Positions 15,628 to 24,519 of a DNA stretch of 64,000 nt are shown piece after piece; positions within the stretch are counted from its first letter, which is position 1; the number at the start of each line of letters is the position of its first letter. A program made the position numbers and the translations under genes. The notes below the pieces were generated by a model. It was not told where the DNA came from, did no database searches, and saw only the letters and a list, made by a program, of their open reading frames with translations. Source of the DNA: Phyllobacterium chamaecytisi (GTDB lineage: Bacteria > Pseudomonadota > Alphaproteobacteria > Rhizobiales > Rhizobiaceae). Where the stretch lies: NCBI RefSeq assembly GCF_020164455.1, contig NZ_JAIQWW010000003.1, positions 1 to 64,000 of the forward strand, in the 5' to 3' direction.

Positions 15628-18600
15628 CTAGGCCGGATTATGTGAAACAGGCCGCATGGTGGTGGCACTGCTCGTCGGTTCCTTGACCCGGAATGCGGCC
15701 ACATAGAGGGCTGGCAGGAAGACGAGAGTCAGCACAGTTGCCACCAGCAGCCCGCCCATGATCGCGATCGCCATCGGTCCCCAGAAAATGGTCCAGGCTA
15801 TCGGGATCATACCGAGGACAGTGGATATCGCGGTCAGCATGATAGGACGGAAGCGCGATACGGTGGCATCGATCACCGCGTTCCACACCTCGGTCCCCTT
15901 GCCCCGTTCTGTCTCGATCTGTTCGATCAGGATCACGGCGTTCTTCGCGATCAGTCCGAGCAGTGATAAAATACCGAGAATGGCGACGAAGCCCAAAGGC
16001 CTGTTGAAGATGAAGAGCGAACCGACAACACCGATGAGCCCCATCGGGACAACGCTCAGCACCAGAAACAGGCGGCTGAAACTCTTCAGCTGGATCATGA
16101 GAATAGTGATCATCAGGAACAGCATGATCGGAACCACGGCGATGACCGAAGCTTGGGATTTGGCGCTTTCCTCGACCGTTCCGCCCGGCACGATCCGATA
16201 AGGACCGGTTAGGCTTGCGTTGAGCTTCTCGATCTCCGGTTCGAGTTCCTGAACGATGGCTTCCGGCGAGGACCCGGCTGTGACGTCCGCTTGCACGGTG
16301 AGCGTTGGAACGCGGTCGCGGCGCCAGATCACGGGAAATTCCTGATCGACCTCGAATGTGGCGAACTGGCTGAGCGGAACGGTCCGGCCGTTGGCGAGCG
16401 GGAACTGCAGCGTGCGCAGATTCTCGAGTGATACGCGCTGTTCATCGGTCGATCGGACGACGACATCGATCAGGTAGATATCATCGCGCACTTGCGTCAC
16501 GGCTGTTCCGGACACCACAGTGTTCAGGGCGGTGGCCAATGCCTGGGAACTTAGACCCAACAGGCGCGCCTGATCCTGGTCTATATGAACTCGTATCGTG
16601 CGTGCCGGTTCGATCCAGTCGAAATTGATGCGCTTCAGCTGCGAATTGCCGCCCAGCATCTGCGCTAGGCGTTGGGCGATAGCGCGAACCTCGTGCGGAT
16701 CGGGGCCACTGACGCGGTACTGCACTGGCCAGCCAACCGGTGGCCCGAGTTCGAGCAGCGAGACGCGTGAAATGGCACTCGGAACCTTTTCCGCCAGTTC
16801 CTCTTCCAGTCGCGCTCGCAGCCTCTCGCGGCCGGGAACATCCTTTGCAACGACAACCGCTTGCGAGAAGAACTCATTGGGCAGTTCGACGTTGAGCGGC
16901 AAATAGAAACGTATGGCTCCGCGCCCGACATTGGTACTCCAATGGGCCACATCGGGATCATCCTTCAGAAGCTCGTCGAGTTGGTCCGAGGCTTGCTGGC
17001 TCGCCTCGATCGAAGCGTTTTGCGGCAGTCTTATATCGACAAGCAGTTCAGGACGATCGGACGATGGAAAGAACTGCCGCGGCACGAATGGAAGTGCCAG
17101 AATCGCGAGCACGAAACATGCGAGTGTCAGCCCGATGGTTAGCCAACGCATGCGCAAAGCGACGAGGAGCAAGCTACGGAAAGAGCGAAGAATGATGGAA
17201 GGTTTTCCAGGCTCGGTATTCTCCGGCTTCTTGAGCAGGGCTACACCGAGGAGAGGAGAGAAAATCACGGCCCCGAGCCAGGAGACGACGAGGGCGATAC
17301 TGACAACTGCGAAGATCGAGAATGTGTATTCGCCTGCAGAACTCTGCGCAAATCCGATCGGAACGAAACCCGTTGCGGTGACGAGGGTGCCAGTCAACAT
17401 GGCAGCTGCCAGCGTCCTGAACGTAAAACTCGCCGCCTCTTCCTTTTCGTCGCCGAGTGCGAGCCGCGTCGTCATGGAATCCACTGTTGTCATCGCGTCG
17501 TCCACCAAGAGGCTGAGCGCGATGATCAGGGCGCCTAGCGACACACGCTGCAGATCTATCCCGAAAATCTGCATGACCGCGAACACCATCGCCAGAGACA
17601 GTGGAATGGCGAGAGCAACAACGGTGCCCGCGCGGATACCGAGGCTGATGAAACTGACGGCCATGATGATGAGGATCGCCTGCCAGAGCGACGTGGTGAA
17701 TTCTCCGATGGCATCATCGACGACCTGCGGCTGATTGGCGACAAGCGTAGTGTCGACGCCGATCGGCAGATCCGCAGTGATCTCCTGCATCGCCGCCGTG
17801 ATGTTGCGGCCCAATGCCAGAATATCGCCGCCCTCACGCATGGAAATCGCAAGGCCCATGGCCGGCTTGCCATTAACACGAAACATCGGCTGCGGCGGAT
17901 CTGCGTAGGCCCTGTGGATTTCGGCGATGTCGCGCAGCCGGACGAGCCTGCCGTTTGCAACAAAGTTGAGATCCTGGAGATCCTCTTCCGAATCGAAAGC
18001 TCCGCTTACACGCAGCGTCAGTCTTTCGTCCGAGGTGCGCAAAGTGCCCGAAGGGCTGACCACATTCTGTGCCTGGAGCGCTGCGATCACGGCGGCCCTG
18101 TCGATGCCGAGACCGGCGAGCTGTTCGGTGGAGAATTCGATAAATATTCGTTCTGGCTGGGCTCCAAGCACGTCGATTTTGGAAACATCTGGCACATGCA
18201 GCAAGTGCGAGCGGGCGTCATCAACATAGTCGGCAAGTTCGCGCTGGGTGAAACCATCCGCGGTGAAGCCGTATATGATGCCGAATGTATCGCCGAAATC
18301 ATCGTCAAAGCCGGGCCCCACGATGCCCGCTGGTAACGTCGGTCTAATGTCCCCAATGCTCTTGCGCACTTGATACCAGACGTCAGGGACCTCCGCCGCC
18401 GTCGTGGCATCCTTGAGGTTCACGAAGATGGTTGTCACGCCAGCATTGGTAAAGCTGCGCAGAAAATCCACTTCAGGTATCTCCTGAAGCTTGCGTTCCA
18501 GCCGTTCGGTAACCTGTTTCAGCGTGTCATCAAGGGTCGCGCCCGGCCAAGCCGCCCTGACGACCATCGTCTTGATGGTAAACGCCGGGTCCTCGTTGCG

Positions 18601-18708
18601 ACCGAGATTGATAAAAGCGGCCGCACCGGCCACGACTACCGCAATCATCGCGTAGATCACGAGTGAGCGGCTTTTCAGTGCCCATGCTGACAGATTGAAG
18701 CCGTTCAT
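15628..18708 (-). CDS. RND efflux transporter, inner-membrane pump
   Basis: A 1026-aa resistance-nodulation-division pump with 12 predicted spans and two large periplasmic loops. The proton-relay aspartates are visible in the TM4 segment LSLLVDDAMTTVDSM. The C-terminal half contains the conserved GLIAKNAVILIEQIE. The pattern (FINLGRNEDPAF at the N-terminus, a MFVP-like interior) resembles the AcrB/VexF-like heavy-RND subset that works with a lipoprotein adaptor. It overlaps the adaptor gene by 4 bases (ATGA), so the two are translationally coupled. No outer-membrane factor is encoded nearby; a TolC encoded elsewhere would be needed. Substrate unknown. Confidence 0.95.
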   Translation of the reverse strand: MNGFNLSAWALKSRSLVIYAMIAVVVAGAAAFINLGRNEDPAFTIKTMVVRAAWPGATLDDTLKQVTERLERKLQEIPEVDFLRSFTNAGVTTIFVNLKDATTAAEVPDVWYQVRKSIGDIRPTLPAGIVGPGFDDDFGDTFGIIYGFTADGFTQRELADYVDDARSHLLHVPDVSKIDVLGAQPERIFIEFSTEQLAGLGIDRAAVIAALQAQNVVSPSGTLRTSDERLTLRVSGAFDSEEDLQDLNFVANGRLVRLRDIAEIHRAYADPPQPMFRVNGKPAMGLAISMREGGDILALGRNITAAMQEITADLPIGVDTTLVANQPQVVDDAIGEFTTSLWQAILIIMAVSFISLGIRAGTVVALAIPLSLAMVFAVMQIFGIDLQRVSLGALIIALSLLVDDAMTTVDSMTTRLALGDEKEEAASFTFRTLAAAMLTGTLVTATGFVPIGFAQSSAGEYTFSIFAVVSIALVVSWLGAVIFSPLLGVALLKKPENTEPGKPSIILRSFRSLLLVALRMRWLTIGLTLACFVLAILALPFVPRQFFPSSDRPELLVDIRLPQNASIEASQQASDQLDELLKDDPDVAHWSTNVGRGAIRFYLPLNVELPNEFFSQAVVVAKDVPGRERLRARLEEELAEKVPSAISRVSLLELGPPVGWPVQYRVSGPDPHEVRAIAQRLAQMLGGNSQLKRINFDWIEPARTIRVHIDQDQARLLGLSSQALATALNTVVSGTAVTQVRDDIYLIDVVVRSTDEQRVSLENLRTLQFPLANGRTVPLSQFATFEVDQEFPVIWRRDRVPTLTVQADVTAGSSPEAIVQELEPEIEKLNASLTGPYRIVPGGTVEESAKSQASVIAVVPIMLFLMITILMIQLKSFSRLFLVLSVVPMGLIGVVGSLFIFNRPLGFVAILGILSLLGLIAKNAVILIEQIETERGKGTEVWNAVIDATVSRFRPIMLTAISTVLGMIPIAWTIFWGPMAIAIMGGLLVATVLTLVFLPALYVAAFRVKEPTSSATTMRPVSHNPA

Positions 18709-19817
18709 TGGGTTGACCCAAGCAATCGAACTTCCTGGCCATCATGCAAGGCCTGAACGCCGGCGGTCACGACGACCTCGCCGGGGTTGAGGCCCTGGGC
18801 AATGATGACCGTGGCTGGATCAAAGCGAAGCACTTCGACGTTGCGTGTCGACACGGTTTTTTTGTCCTGATCCACGATCCATACTGCAGGCTGTCGGTTG
18901 AAGTTGGTCAATGCGGTGGCGGGTATTGCGATCTCCGGCGACGAAGCGAGTGTCACACGTCCGGTGACTGTCGACCCGAGTCGCATGGCCTCCGGCGTAT
19001 CGCTCAGGCCGACGCGCACCCGGAACGTCCTTGTAGTCGGATCGGCTTGGGGTGCCACCTCGCGAACCCGTCCTGTAGCTTTGACCGCAGGATCGTCGGT
19101 CAGGGTGACTTCTATGATAGCCGCCTCCGGCGCCTGTCGCAGCAGCTGCGCCGGTACATCGAATACGGCATCGCGACCATCTTGTCGGGCAACCTGCAGG
19201 ACCATTTGCCCCGCCTGGACAACTTCGCCCGGCTCGGCACCAACGGCGGTGACGCTGCCGGCGGCATCCGCGTGCAATTCCGTGAAGCTCACGCGATCCT
19301 CGGCGTTGTCCAACTGGGCTTGCGAACTGTCGACCTGGGATTGCGATGCCCGCATGGCCTGTTGGGCGGCATCAAATTGGGCGCGTGTTGTAAAACCCTG
19401 CCGCAATAGTGTTTCCTGTCTTCCAAACGCGTTACGCGTCTTGACTAGCTGCCCTTCGGCAGCAACCAGGTTGGCCTGTGCGGTGCGGAGTGCACTGATC
19501 TCATTCTGGGGGTCGAGTTTTGCCAGGATTTGTCCTGGCTCGACCTGATCGCCAACGTTAACCAAGCGTTCGATCACACGCCCGCCAAGCCGAAACGCGA
19601 AGGAAACCTGGCTCTCAGCCTCGACATGGCCGGTAAGGCTGACGCTGTCGCCAAGCTTGCTGTGCTCGACCGTAATGGTCCGTACAGGGCGGATGAGCGG
19701 GGCGGGTTGCTTTGTCTCCTCCCGACATCCGGCAAGGATCGTGGCGGCGGTCAAAAGACCAAACAGCGCGCCAAACGCACGCACCCTTCGCATCGACCTA
19801 TTCACTAAAACCAGCAT
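18705..19817 (-). CDS. RND periplasmic adaptor lipoprotein
   Basis: A 370-aa membrane-fusion protein. The leader ends in a lipobox (TILAGC), so the protein is probably anchored to the inner membrane by a lipid. Then come a lipoyl-like barrel half (VRTITVEHSKLGDSVSLTGH), an alpha-hairpin (ALRTAQANLVAAEGQLV...), the second lipoyl half and a beta-barrel plus membrane-proximal domain (VWIVDQDKKTV). ATG 19817 with GGAG nine bases upstream is my start; a TTG at 19841 and an ATG at 19793 are alternatives, the last giving a standard 22-residue leader. It precedes and overlaps the pump gene. Confidence 0.9.
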   Translation of the reverse strand: MLVLVNRSMRRVRAFGALFGLLTAATILAGCREETKQPAPLIRPVRTITVEHSKLGDSVSLTGHVEAESQVSFAFRLGGRVIERLVNVGDQVEPGQILAKLDPQNEISALRTAQANLVAAEGQLVKTRNAFGRQETLLRQGFTTRAQFDAAQQAMRASQSQVDSSQAQLDNAEDRVSFTELHADAAGSVTAVGAEPGEVVQAGQMVLQVARQDGRDAVFDVPAQLLRQAPEAAIIEVTLTDDPAVKATGRVREVAPQADPTTRTFRVRVGLSDTPEAMRLGSTVTGRVTLASSPEIAIPATALTNFNRQPAVWIVDQDKKTVSTRNVEVLRFDPATVIIAQGLNPGEVVVTAGVQALHDGQEVRLLGSTQ

Positions 19818-20059
19818 CCTCATGCACTCCGGGAAGCTCAATTAAATGGGATAAAGCTTATCTGAGAGGCACTTCGACTATAGCGTCTGTCTATGGTTTG
19901 TGATTGGTCAGAAATCCCAAATGGGCGCTTGGAATCCCAATTCCAGCGGGAACGCAAGAGATGGCCCGTGGCGGCACGCATGTGCTGTTAGTGCTGAATT
20001 CCCTTGATATCGACGTTTTGACATGCTGGTGAAGCGATTGCCCATGCAGTTGCGTCGAC

Positions 20060-21676
20060 TTACTTCGACTTGACCAGCCCGGAAAAGCCGGCGACTGCAA
20101 GCAGACTCAAGGCCCAGCCAACAACCGACTGGAAGAAATAGTATTTCAGGATGAACTGGCCGTTGGGTTTTGTGGGATCCGGCCGCCAGTATTCCTTCTG
20201 GCCGATCGACAGCACCGGCAACAGGACATCCAATGAATACATGAGCGGGTTGAACTCCGGGTAGCTGGCTGCTTCAGGCTGGTTGAGGAAGCAGGAAAGC
20301 TGATTTTCTCCAGTAGTCGCACGTCCAGCGAAAGTCTGGCCGCTTGACGGCATGTAGCGGCTATCGGTTTGCTGGAGACCGCACATGGTCCATTCAAGTG
20401 AACGGAGGATGACCGGGCTGTTCGGCTTGATGGCACCATTTTTCTGGGCAAACGCGAACACGCCGATGCCAATCGCCCAAAACAGGATCAGCCACAACAG
20501 CGCGAGGAGAGGCTGGCGGCCATAGCGAAGGGTTACGGCCAATATACCATCCGTTGTGGCAAGGGCGACGCGCAGCGCCGGGTTCTTTGCGCGCGCCCGC
20601 CGTGCGCGCCGCTGCAGCCGTTCCTTGGTGATCAGGACGGCGCGGGCATCTTCGTCGTGACCCATTTCCCGCAGCACGGTCGAAAGCTGCTCATAGGGTT
20701 GCGGCCAGAAATCCGCGCCCCATCGTTCAGGCGTCTGACGAGATAGCCAATCGAGCCTGCTTACCGCGTCGACGGGCCCGCCGATGAACGCGCCATACTG
20801 GCAACGGTTCAGGAGCAGATCACCCGTCTTTGGCCAGCTTGCCTGTTCGTCATCAATCGCTCCGATCGACGTGGCCGTCAGGTCGAGCGTACCTTCAACC
20901 GATGCACTCTGTCGCAGGAAGAATGCACCATCGACGATTGCACGATTGAGCCTCAATGCGTAGCCGCCAGGCTGCGATAGCGTCGCCGATGTGCAATCGA
21001 TGTCTCCACCAAAGCGGGCACCCAGTAGGCGGGCCTCGCCAACGATCGTTGCCCCTCGCATGGCGAGGTCACCGCCCGCGACAATGGCATCCCCGTTCAG
21101 GGCGACTTCCCCGGGACGCTCGATCTGTGCGCCGACGGCGTTGAGGTCACCGCCAAGCCGGACGCCCGAAAAATTAATGCCCCCGCGGACGTCTGCGCCG
21201 CGCAACAGGATCGCACCACGAACCTCCAATCCGCCGGCGTCGAGGACAATGCCTGCAGGCGAGACGATGGATGCACCGTCTATCTCGATGTTACCACCGA
21301 TGCGTGCCCCGGAGAGACGGATTTCTCCCGTGATAGTCGCGCCGCGGAAGGACAGACCCCCACGCGCTTCGAGACGATCAGCTTGCAATCCGGGCATGGC
21401 CGAACCGTCCAGAAAGAGGTTGTCGATAATGGCCGAACGCAGGATCGGCGAAGCTTCGAAGTGGCAGTCCTTGAGACCAATGTCGCGTAGAATCCGGCAA
21501 CCTTCGAGGTCGAGAATACCGGACACCCATGCACCGCTAAGCCTCAGCCCCTTTTCGTGCAAATGATATTCGCTGTTCCCGAGGATGAGGAAGCGCAATA
21601 GCGTCGCGCGCACGGTGCGCGCTGGATCCTCCTGCTCTGGGCGCAAGCCGTCTCCAAGCCTGTCGAAATCTCCCAA
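20060..21676 (-). CDS. Beta-helical repeat protein with C-terminal membrane domain
   Basis: A protein of at least 538 aa. Residues about 40-270 consist of short repeats such as LSGARIGGNIEIDGASI and LRGADVRGGINFSGVRLGGD, which predict a right-handed beta helix like pentapeptide or bactofilin-type repeats. After a linker with a basic RLQRRARRARAK segment come hydrophobic spans (about 385-405 and 515-532) around a conserved-looking FNPLMYSLDVLLPVLSIGQ block. Similar proteins in rhizobia are loosely called membrane-associated oxidoreductases, without visible cofactor motifs. The start is uncertain: the open frame begins with TTG 21676, but the upstream codons (…GFQPLSAAEAKVVAHL…) read like coding sequence with no canonical start before a TAG. 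Confidence 0.65.
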   Translation of the reverse strand: MGDFDRLGDGLRPEQEDPARTVRATLLRFLILGNSEYHLHEKGLRLSGAWVSGILDLEGCRILRDIGLKDCHFEASPILRSAIIDNLFLDGSAMPGLQADRLEARGGLSFRGATITGEIRLSGARIGGNIEIDGASIVSPAGIVLDAGGLEVRGAILLRGADVRGGINFSGVRLGGDLNAVGAQIERPGEVALNGDAIVAGGDLAMRGATIVGEARLLGARFGGDIDCTSATLSQPGGYALRLNRAIVDGAFFLRQSASVEGTLDLTATSIGAIDDEQASWPKTGDLLLNRCQYGAFIGGPVDAVSRLDWLSRQTPERWGADFWPQPYEQLSTVLREMGHDEDARAVLITKERLQRRARRARAKNPALRVALATTDGILAVTLRYGRQPLLALLWLILFWAIGIGVFAFAQKNGAIKPNSPVILRSLEWTMCGLQQTDSRYMPSSGQTFAGRATTGENQLSCFLNQPEAASYPEFNPLMYSLDVLLPVLSIGQKEYWRPDPTKPNGQFILKYYFFQSVVGWALSLLAVAGFSGLVKSK

Positions 21677-22053
21677 ACTCAGATGCGCAACGACCTTGGC
21701 TTCAGCTGCACTGAGCGGTTGGAAACCAGTGAGGCTGGAGCCAACGGAGATTTCAGGTTCAGTTTTCGGAGGGTTCTCGATGTTGTCATTTCCCTAATCG
21801 CATGGCCCAAGGTGTGGCCATTCAAATACATTAACTTCCCGCAGAAGCACTGTGATTGGCATTGAGTCTCAAATCTTGGCTTTAGATGCCATTCGTCGAA
21901 ACAAAGAGGGCTTTCGACCAAATAAAAATGAAGGATAGTCAACAAATTGGAAGCATTTTTCCGGAACTTTAGCTTATACTAGAGCCGGTTATTATAGAGA
22001 CCGCCTCCGCCAGTCGGATGGATCATCTCGATTGTCCACAAAGGCCGCTTTAA
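21677..22053. other. Divergent promoter region, Mrp operon and beta-helix gene
   Basis: Noncoding between two divergent units except that 21677-21790 probably still encodes the N-terminus of the beta-helix protein (see that entry). AT-rich DNA at about 21880-21990 is the likely location of the antiporter-operon promoter. No operator or riboswitch is recognised. Confidence 0.4.
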
Positions 22054-22587
22054 ATGCCGTCAGACCGTCAGACCGATGACAGCAGCGTTTCGCGTTCGGC
22101 GCTCGGCTCGATCAGTCTTTGGCTGCTGTTGTTTTCGCTTTGGCTGATCCTGAATTCGAGCCTGGCTCTTCCTATCGTGGTGACTGGCGCGGTGATTGCA
22201 CTGGTTGTCGACTGGATTTTCATGCGCCGCAGCGGCACATGGTGGAACGTCCTGCTGACACCGCGAAGCGTCCTCCATTTCATCGCCTATACAGGCTTGT
22301 TTTTTTTAGAGTTGGTGAAGGCCAACCTGAACATGCTGCGATACGTCTATTCTTCACGCATCGACATTCATCCCGGTATCGTCAGGATCAATATCCGGCT
22401 CAAATCGCCGATCGGAAGACTGGCCCTTGCCAATTCGATCGCATTGACGCCGGGCTCACTCGTCATGGCGATAAAGGACGATGCGCTGTTTATTCACTGG
22501 CTCGACGTCAAAACCGTCGATCCTGAGATTGCGACCGAAATGATCGCAGGGCCATTCGAGAAACACTTGGGAGAAGTCTTTGGCTGA
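22054..22587 (+). CDS. mnhE: Mrp/Mnh antiporter subunit E
   Basis: A 177-aa membrane protein with the MnhE/PhaE/MbhA fold: two N-terminal spans (about 18-56), then an amphipathic cytoplasmic part (RINIRLKSPIGRLALANSIALTPGSLVM) that is the family signature. It is the first gene of a seven-gene cation/proton antiporter operon. An extended polar N-terminus of about 18 residues precedes the first span. It overlaps the subunit F gene by 8 bases. The complex sits in the inner membrane and exchanges sodium or potassium for protons. Confidence 0.9.
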   Translation: MPSDRQTDDSSVSRSALGSISLWLLLFSLWLILNSSLALPIVVTGAVIALVVDWIFMRRSGTWWNVLLTPRSVLHFIAYTGLFFLELVKANLNMLRYVYSSRIDIHPGIVRINIRLKSPIGRLALANSIALTPGSLVMAIKDDALFIHWLDVKTVDPEIATEMIAGPFEKHLGEVFG

Positions 22588-22840
22588 CATTATCCTGCGG
22601 ATAGCCGGTGCATTGATTTTTATGGGCATCGCCTGCGGTGTGGTGCGGCTTATCATAGGCAGGACCATCGTCGACAGGATCGTAGCGATCGACATGCTCA
22701 CGGTGATCTCAATTTCGCTCATAGCGCTCTATGCCCATCTATCCGGTCGTTTCGTCTATATCGATGTTGCGCTGGTCTATGGGTTGCTGAGCTTCCTGGC
22801 CGTGCTCGCCATTGCGCGCTTCCTCGAACGGAGATCCTAG
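22580..22840 (+). CDS. mnhF: Mrp/Mnh antiporter subunit F
   Basis: An 86-aa protein with three membrane spans and the conserved MnhF core RTIVDRIVAIDMLTVISI followed by YIDVALVYGLLSFLAVLAIAR. The start is TTG at 22580, six bases after GGGAG and inside the end of the subunit E gene, so translation is probably coupled. Length matches the family. Confidence 0.9.
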   Translation: MADIILRIAGALIFMGIACGVVRLIIGRTIVDRIVAIDMLTVISISLIALYAHLSGRFVYIDVALVYGLLSFLAVLAIARFLERRS

Positions 22841-22844
22841 CGGC

Positions 22845-23090
22845 ATGTTGGAACTCCTCGTCATTCTGGTTTGCGCCGGCATCCTGGTCAGTGGTGTGCT
22901 GGCGGTGTGTCTCGGCAATCTGCTGGCAGCGATGATCAGCGCCGGCCTCGCGAGCCTCTTTGCTGCGGTGTCATATGTTCTGCTGGCTGCACCTGATGTT
23001 GCGATGGCAGAGGCGGCGATAGGCTCGGGACTGGCAACTCTGATCTTCCTCTACACGATGCGAAGGACCGGCAGCGGGGGGGAGCCATGA
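22845..23090 (+). CDS. MbhD-like (DUF4040) subunit, MrpA C-terminal module
   Basis: An 81-aa three-span protein with the DUF4040/MbhD signature: MISAGLASLFAAVSYVLLAA then PDVAMAEAAIGSGLATLIFL. In ordinary Mrp complexes this module is part of the long MrpA chain; in archaeal Mbh-type complexes it is a separate subunit, as here. It is encoded between subunits F and G and overlaps G by 4 bases. ATG 22845 is chosen because the upstream in-frame codons overlap the end of subunit F. Confidence 0.85.
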   Translation: MLELLVILVCAGILVSGVLAVCLGNLLAAMISAGLASLFAAVSYVLLAAPDVAMAEAAIGSGLATLIFLYTMRRTGSGGEP

Positions 23091-23434
23091 TGGAACTGAT
23101 CGGCAGCCTGGTGATCCTGGTGGGCGCTTTCTTTCTTTTTTCGGCTGGGCTCGGACTCCTGCGTATGCCGGATGCCTTTACCCGCATCCAGGCGGGCACC
23201 AAGGCGTCGACGCTGGGCAATATTTTGGTACTGGTCGGACTGGGCATCTATCACCCCGATTGGAGCGCCAAGCTGATTCTCGTCGCCTATTTCGTGCTGA
23301 TGACCAATCCATTGTCATCGCATGCCCTGTCGCGCGCCGCCCACGCAATCGGAACGCCCATGGCTGCCTCCACCATAACCGATGCATTGCGCGACGCGGA
23401 GAATGCACACAAGGAGGAGGGCGGCGCAGGATGA
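23087..23434 (+). CDS. mnhG: Mrp/Mnh antiporter subunit G
   Basis: A 115-aa protein with three spans and the MnhG signature FSAGLGLLRMPDAFTRIQAG then TKASTLGNILVLVGLG. Two adjacent ATGs (23087 and 23090) are possible; the second has better spacing from GGGGGGGAG. The C-terminus is an ordinary alpha-helical tail. The next gene begins inside its stop codon. Confidence 0.9.
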   Translation: MMELIGSLVILVGAFFLFSAGLGLLRMPDAFTRIQAGTKASTLGNILVLVGLGIYHPDWSAKLILVAYFVLMTNPLSSHALSRAAHAIGTPMAASTITDALRDAENAHKEEGGAG

Positions 23435-24129
23435 AACGTCTATTTGCCATCATCGCCGTGCTGATGTTCGGGGCGATCTTCTTTGGCCTGGTTGGGGGGT
23501 ATAGCGAACGCCAGACGAGATCGCCGCTCGCCGAATACTATCTCTCGCAGGTTCCGCGCGAACTCGGTGCGCCGAATGTCGTGACAGGGATACTCATCAC
23601 CTATCGCGGCTTCGACACGCTGGGGGAGGTGGCAGTGCTTTTCATGGTGGCAGCGAGCGTTGGTGTGCTCCTTGCCAACAAGTCTGGCGATAACGCGCAG
23701 GTCACCAACGCAGCGAGTATCGACGAGAGCGAGCCGAGCGAACTGGTCCGTACCGGCGCCGAGGTCATATTGCCGCTTATCTTCCTGTTCGGCGCTTATG
23801 TCATCATGAACGGGCATCTTTCGGCCGGCGGCGGGTTTCAGGGTGGTGCGGTGGTGGCGTCCGGTGTCATGCTGCTGATGCTGGCGAGCTCTGCAACCCA
23901 ATTGAATCACGGTTTCCTGAGTGTGACGGAATCGCTCGCCGGCGTCCTTTACGTGTCGATCGGAATTCTCGGTATTGTTTTTGCCGACGGTTTTCTTGAT
24001 AGCCACATTCTGCCACTCGGTACATTTGGAACGCTGTTGAGTGCTGGGGCAATTCCCCTGATATCGGCCTTGCTTGGCATCAAGGTTGGAGCCGAGCTCA
24101 GTGTCGTCATCGATCGGTTCCGGCACTGA
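23431..24129 (+). CDS. MbhE-MnhB fusion subunit
   Basis: A 232-aa protein. Residues about 1-85 match the MbhE-like extreme C-terminus of MrpA (NVVTGILITYRGFDTLGEVAVLF), and residues about 105-230 are an MnhB domain (RTGAEVILPLIFLFGAYVIM then NGHLSAGGGFQGGAVVASG). The two are separated by a short polar linker (NAQVTNAASIDESEPSE). Fusion of these neighbours fits their contact in the complex. The start ATG at 23431 overlaps subunit G by 4 bases. Confidence 0.85.
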   Translation: MKRLFAIIAVLMFGAIFFGLVGGYSERQTRSPLAEYYLSQVPRELGAPNVVTGILITYRGFDTLGEVAVLFMVAASVGVLLANKSGDNAQVTNAASIDESEPSELVRTGAEVILPLIFLFGAYVIMNGHLSAGGGFQGGAVVASGVMLLMLASSATQLNHGFLSVTESLAGVLYVSIGILGIVFADGFLDSHILPLGTFGTLLSAGAIPLISALLGIKVGAELSVVIDRFRH

Positions 24130-24150
24130 TATGGCGGGCGAGGTGGGTTG

Positions 24151-24519
24151 ATGGGTCTACCGGTTTCGCAGATATTGCTGGTCACGGGATTTTGCCTGAT
24201 CCTGATCGGCCTTGCGGGAATTTTCGTCCATCGCAACATTCTGCGCATCATTATCGGTTTTTCGCTGATCGACACCGGCATCCACGTTGTCATGGTGGCA
24301 ACGGGCTACGTCACTGGCGGCACCGCGCCAATCATCGACGCGGCATTGGATAAGGCCAATGCTGCGACGAACGCCGTCGATCCCATCCCTTCGGCGCTGG
24401 TCGTCACGGCCATCGTCATCGGCTTTTCAGTAACCGCGATCATGCTGTCATTCGCAATACGCCTTTACGATGCCAGGAAGACGCTCGACATAGACGCCTT
24501 CACGGAGTCGAAATGGTAG
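24151..24519 (+). CDS. mnhC: Mrp/Mnh antiporter subunit C
   Basis: A 122-aa NuoK-like subunit with three spans: GFCLILIGLAGIFVHRNILR then IIIGFSLIDTGIHVVMVATG, followed by DPIPSALVVTAIVIGFSVTA, the family signature including the DP-x-PxALVLTAIVI element. ATG 24151 follows an AGGTGGG. It overlaps the next gene by 7 bases. Confidence 0.9.
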   Translation: MGLPVSQILLVTGFCLILIGLAGIFVHRNILRIIIGFSLIDTGIHVVMVATGYVTGGTAPIIDAALDKANAATNAVDPIPSALVVTAIVIGFSVTAIMLSFAIRLYDARKTLDIDAFTESKW

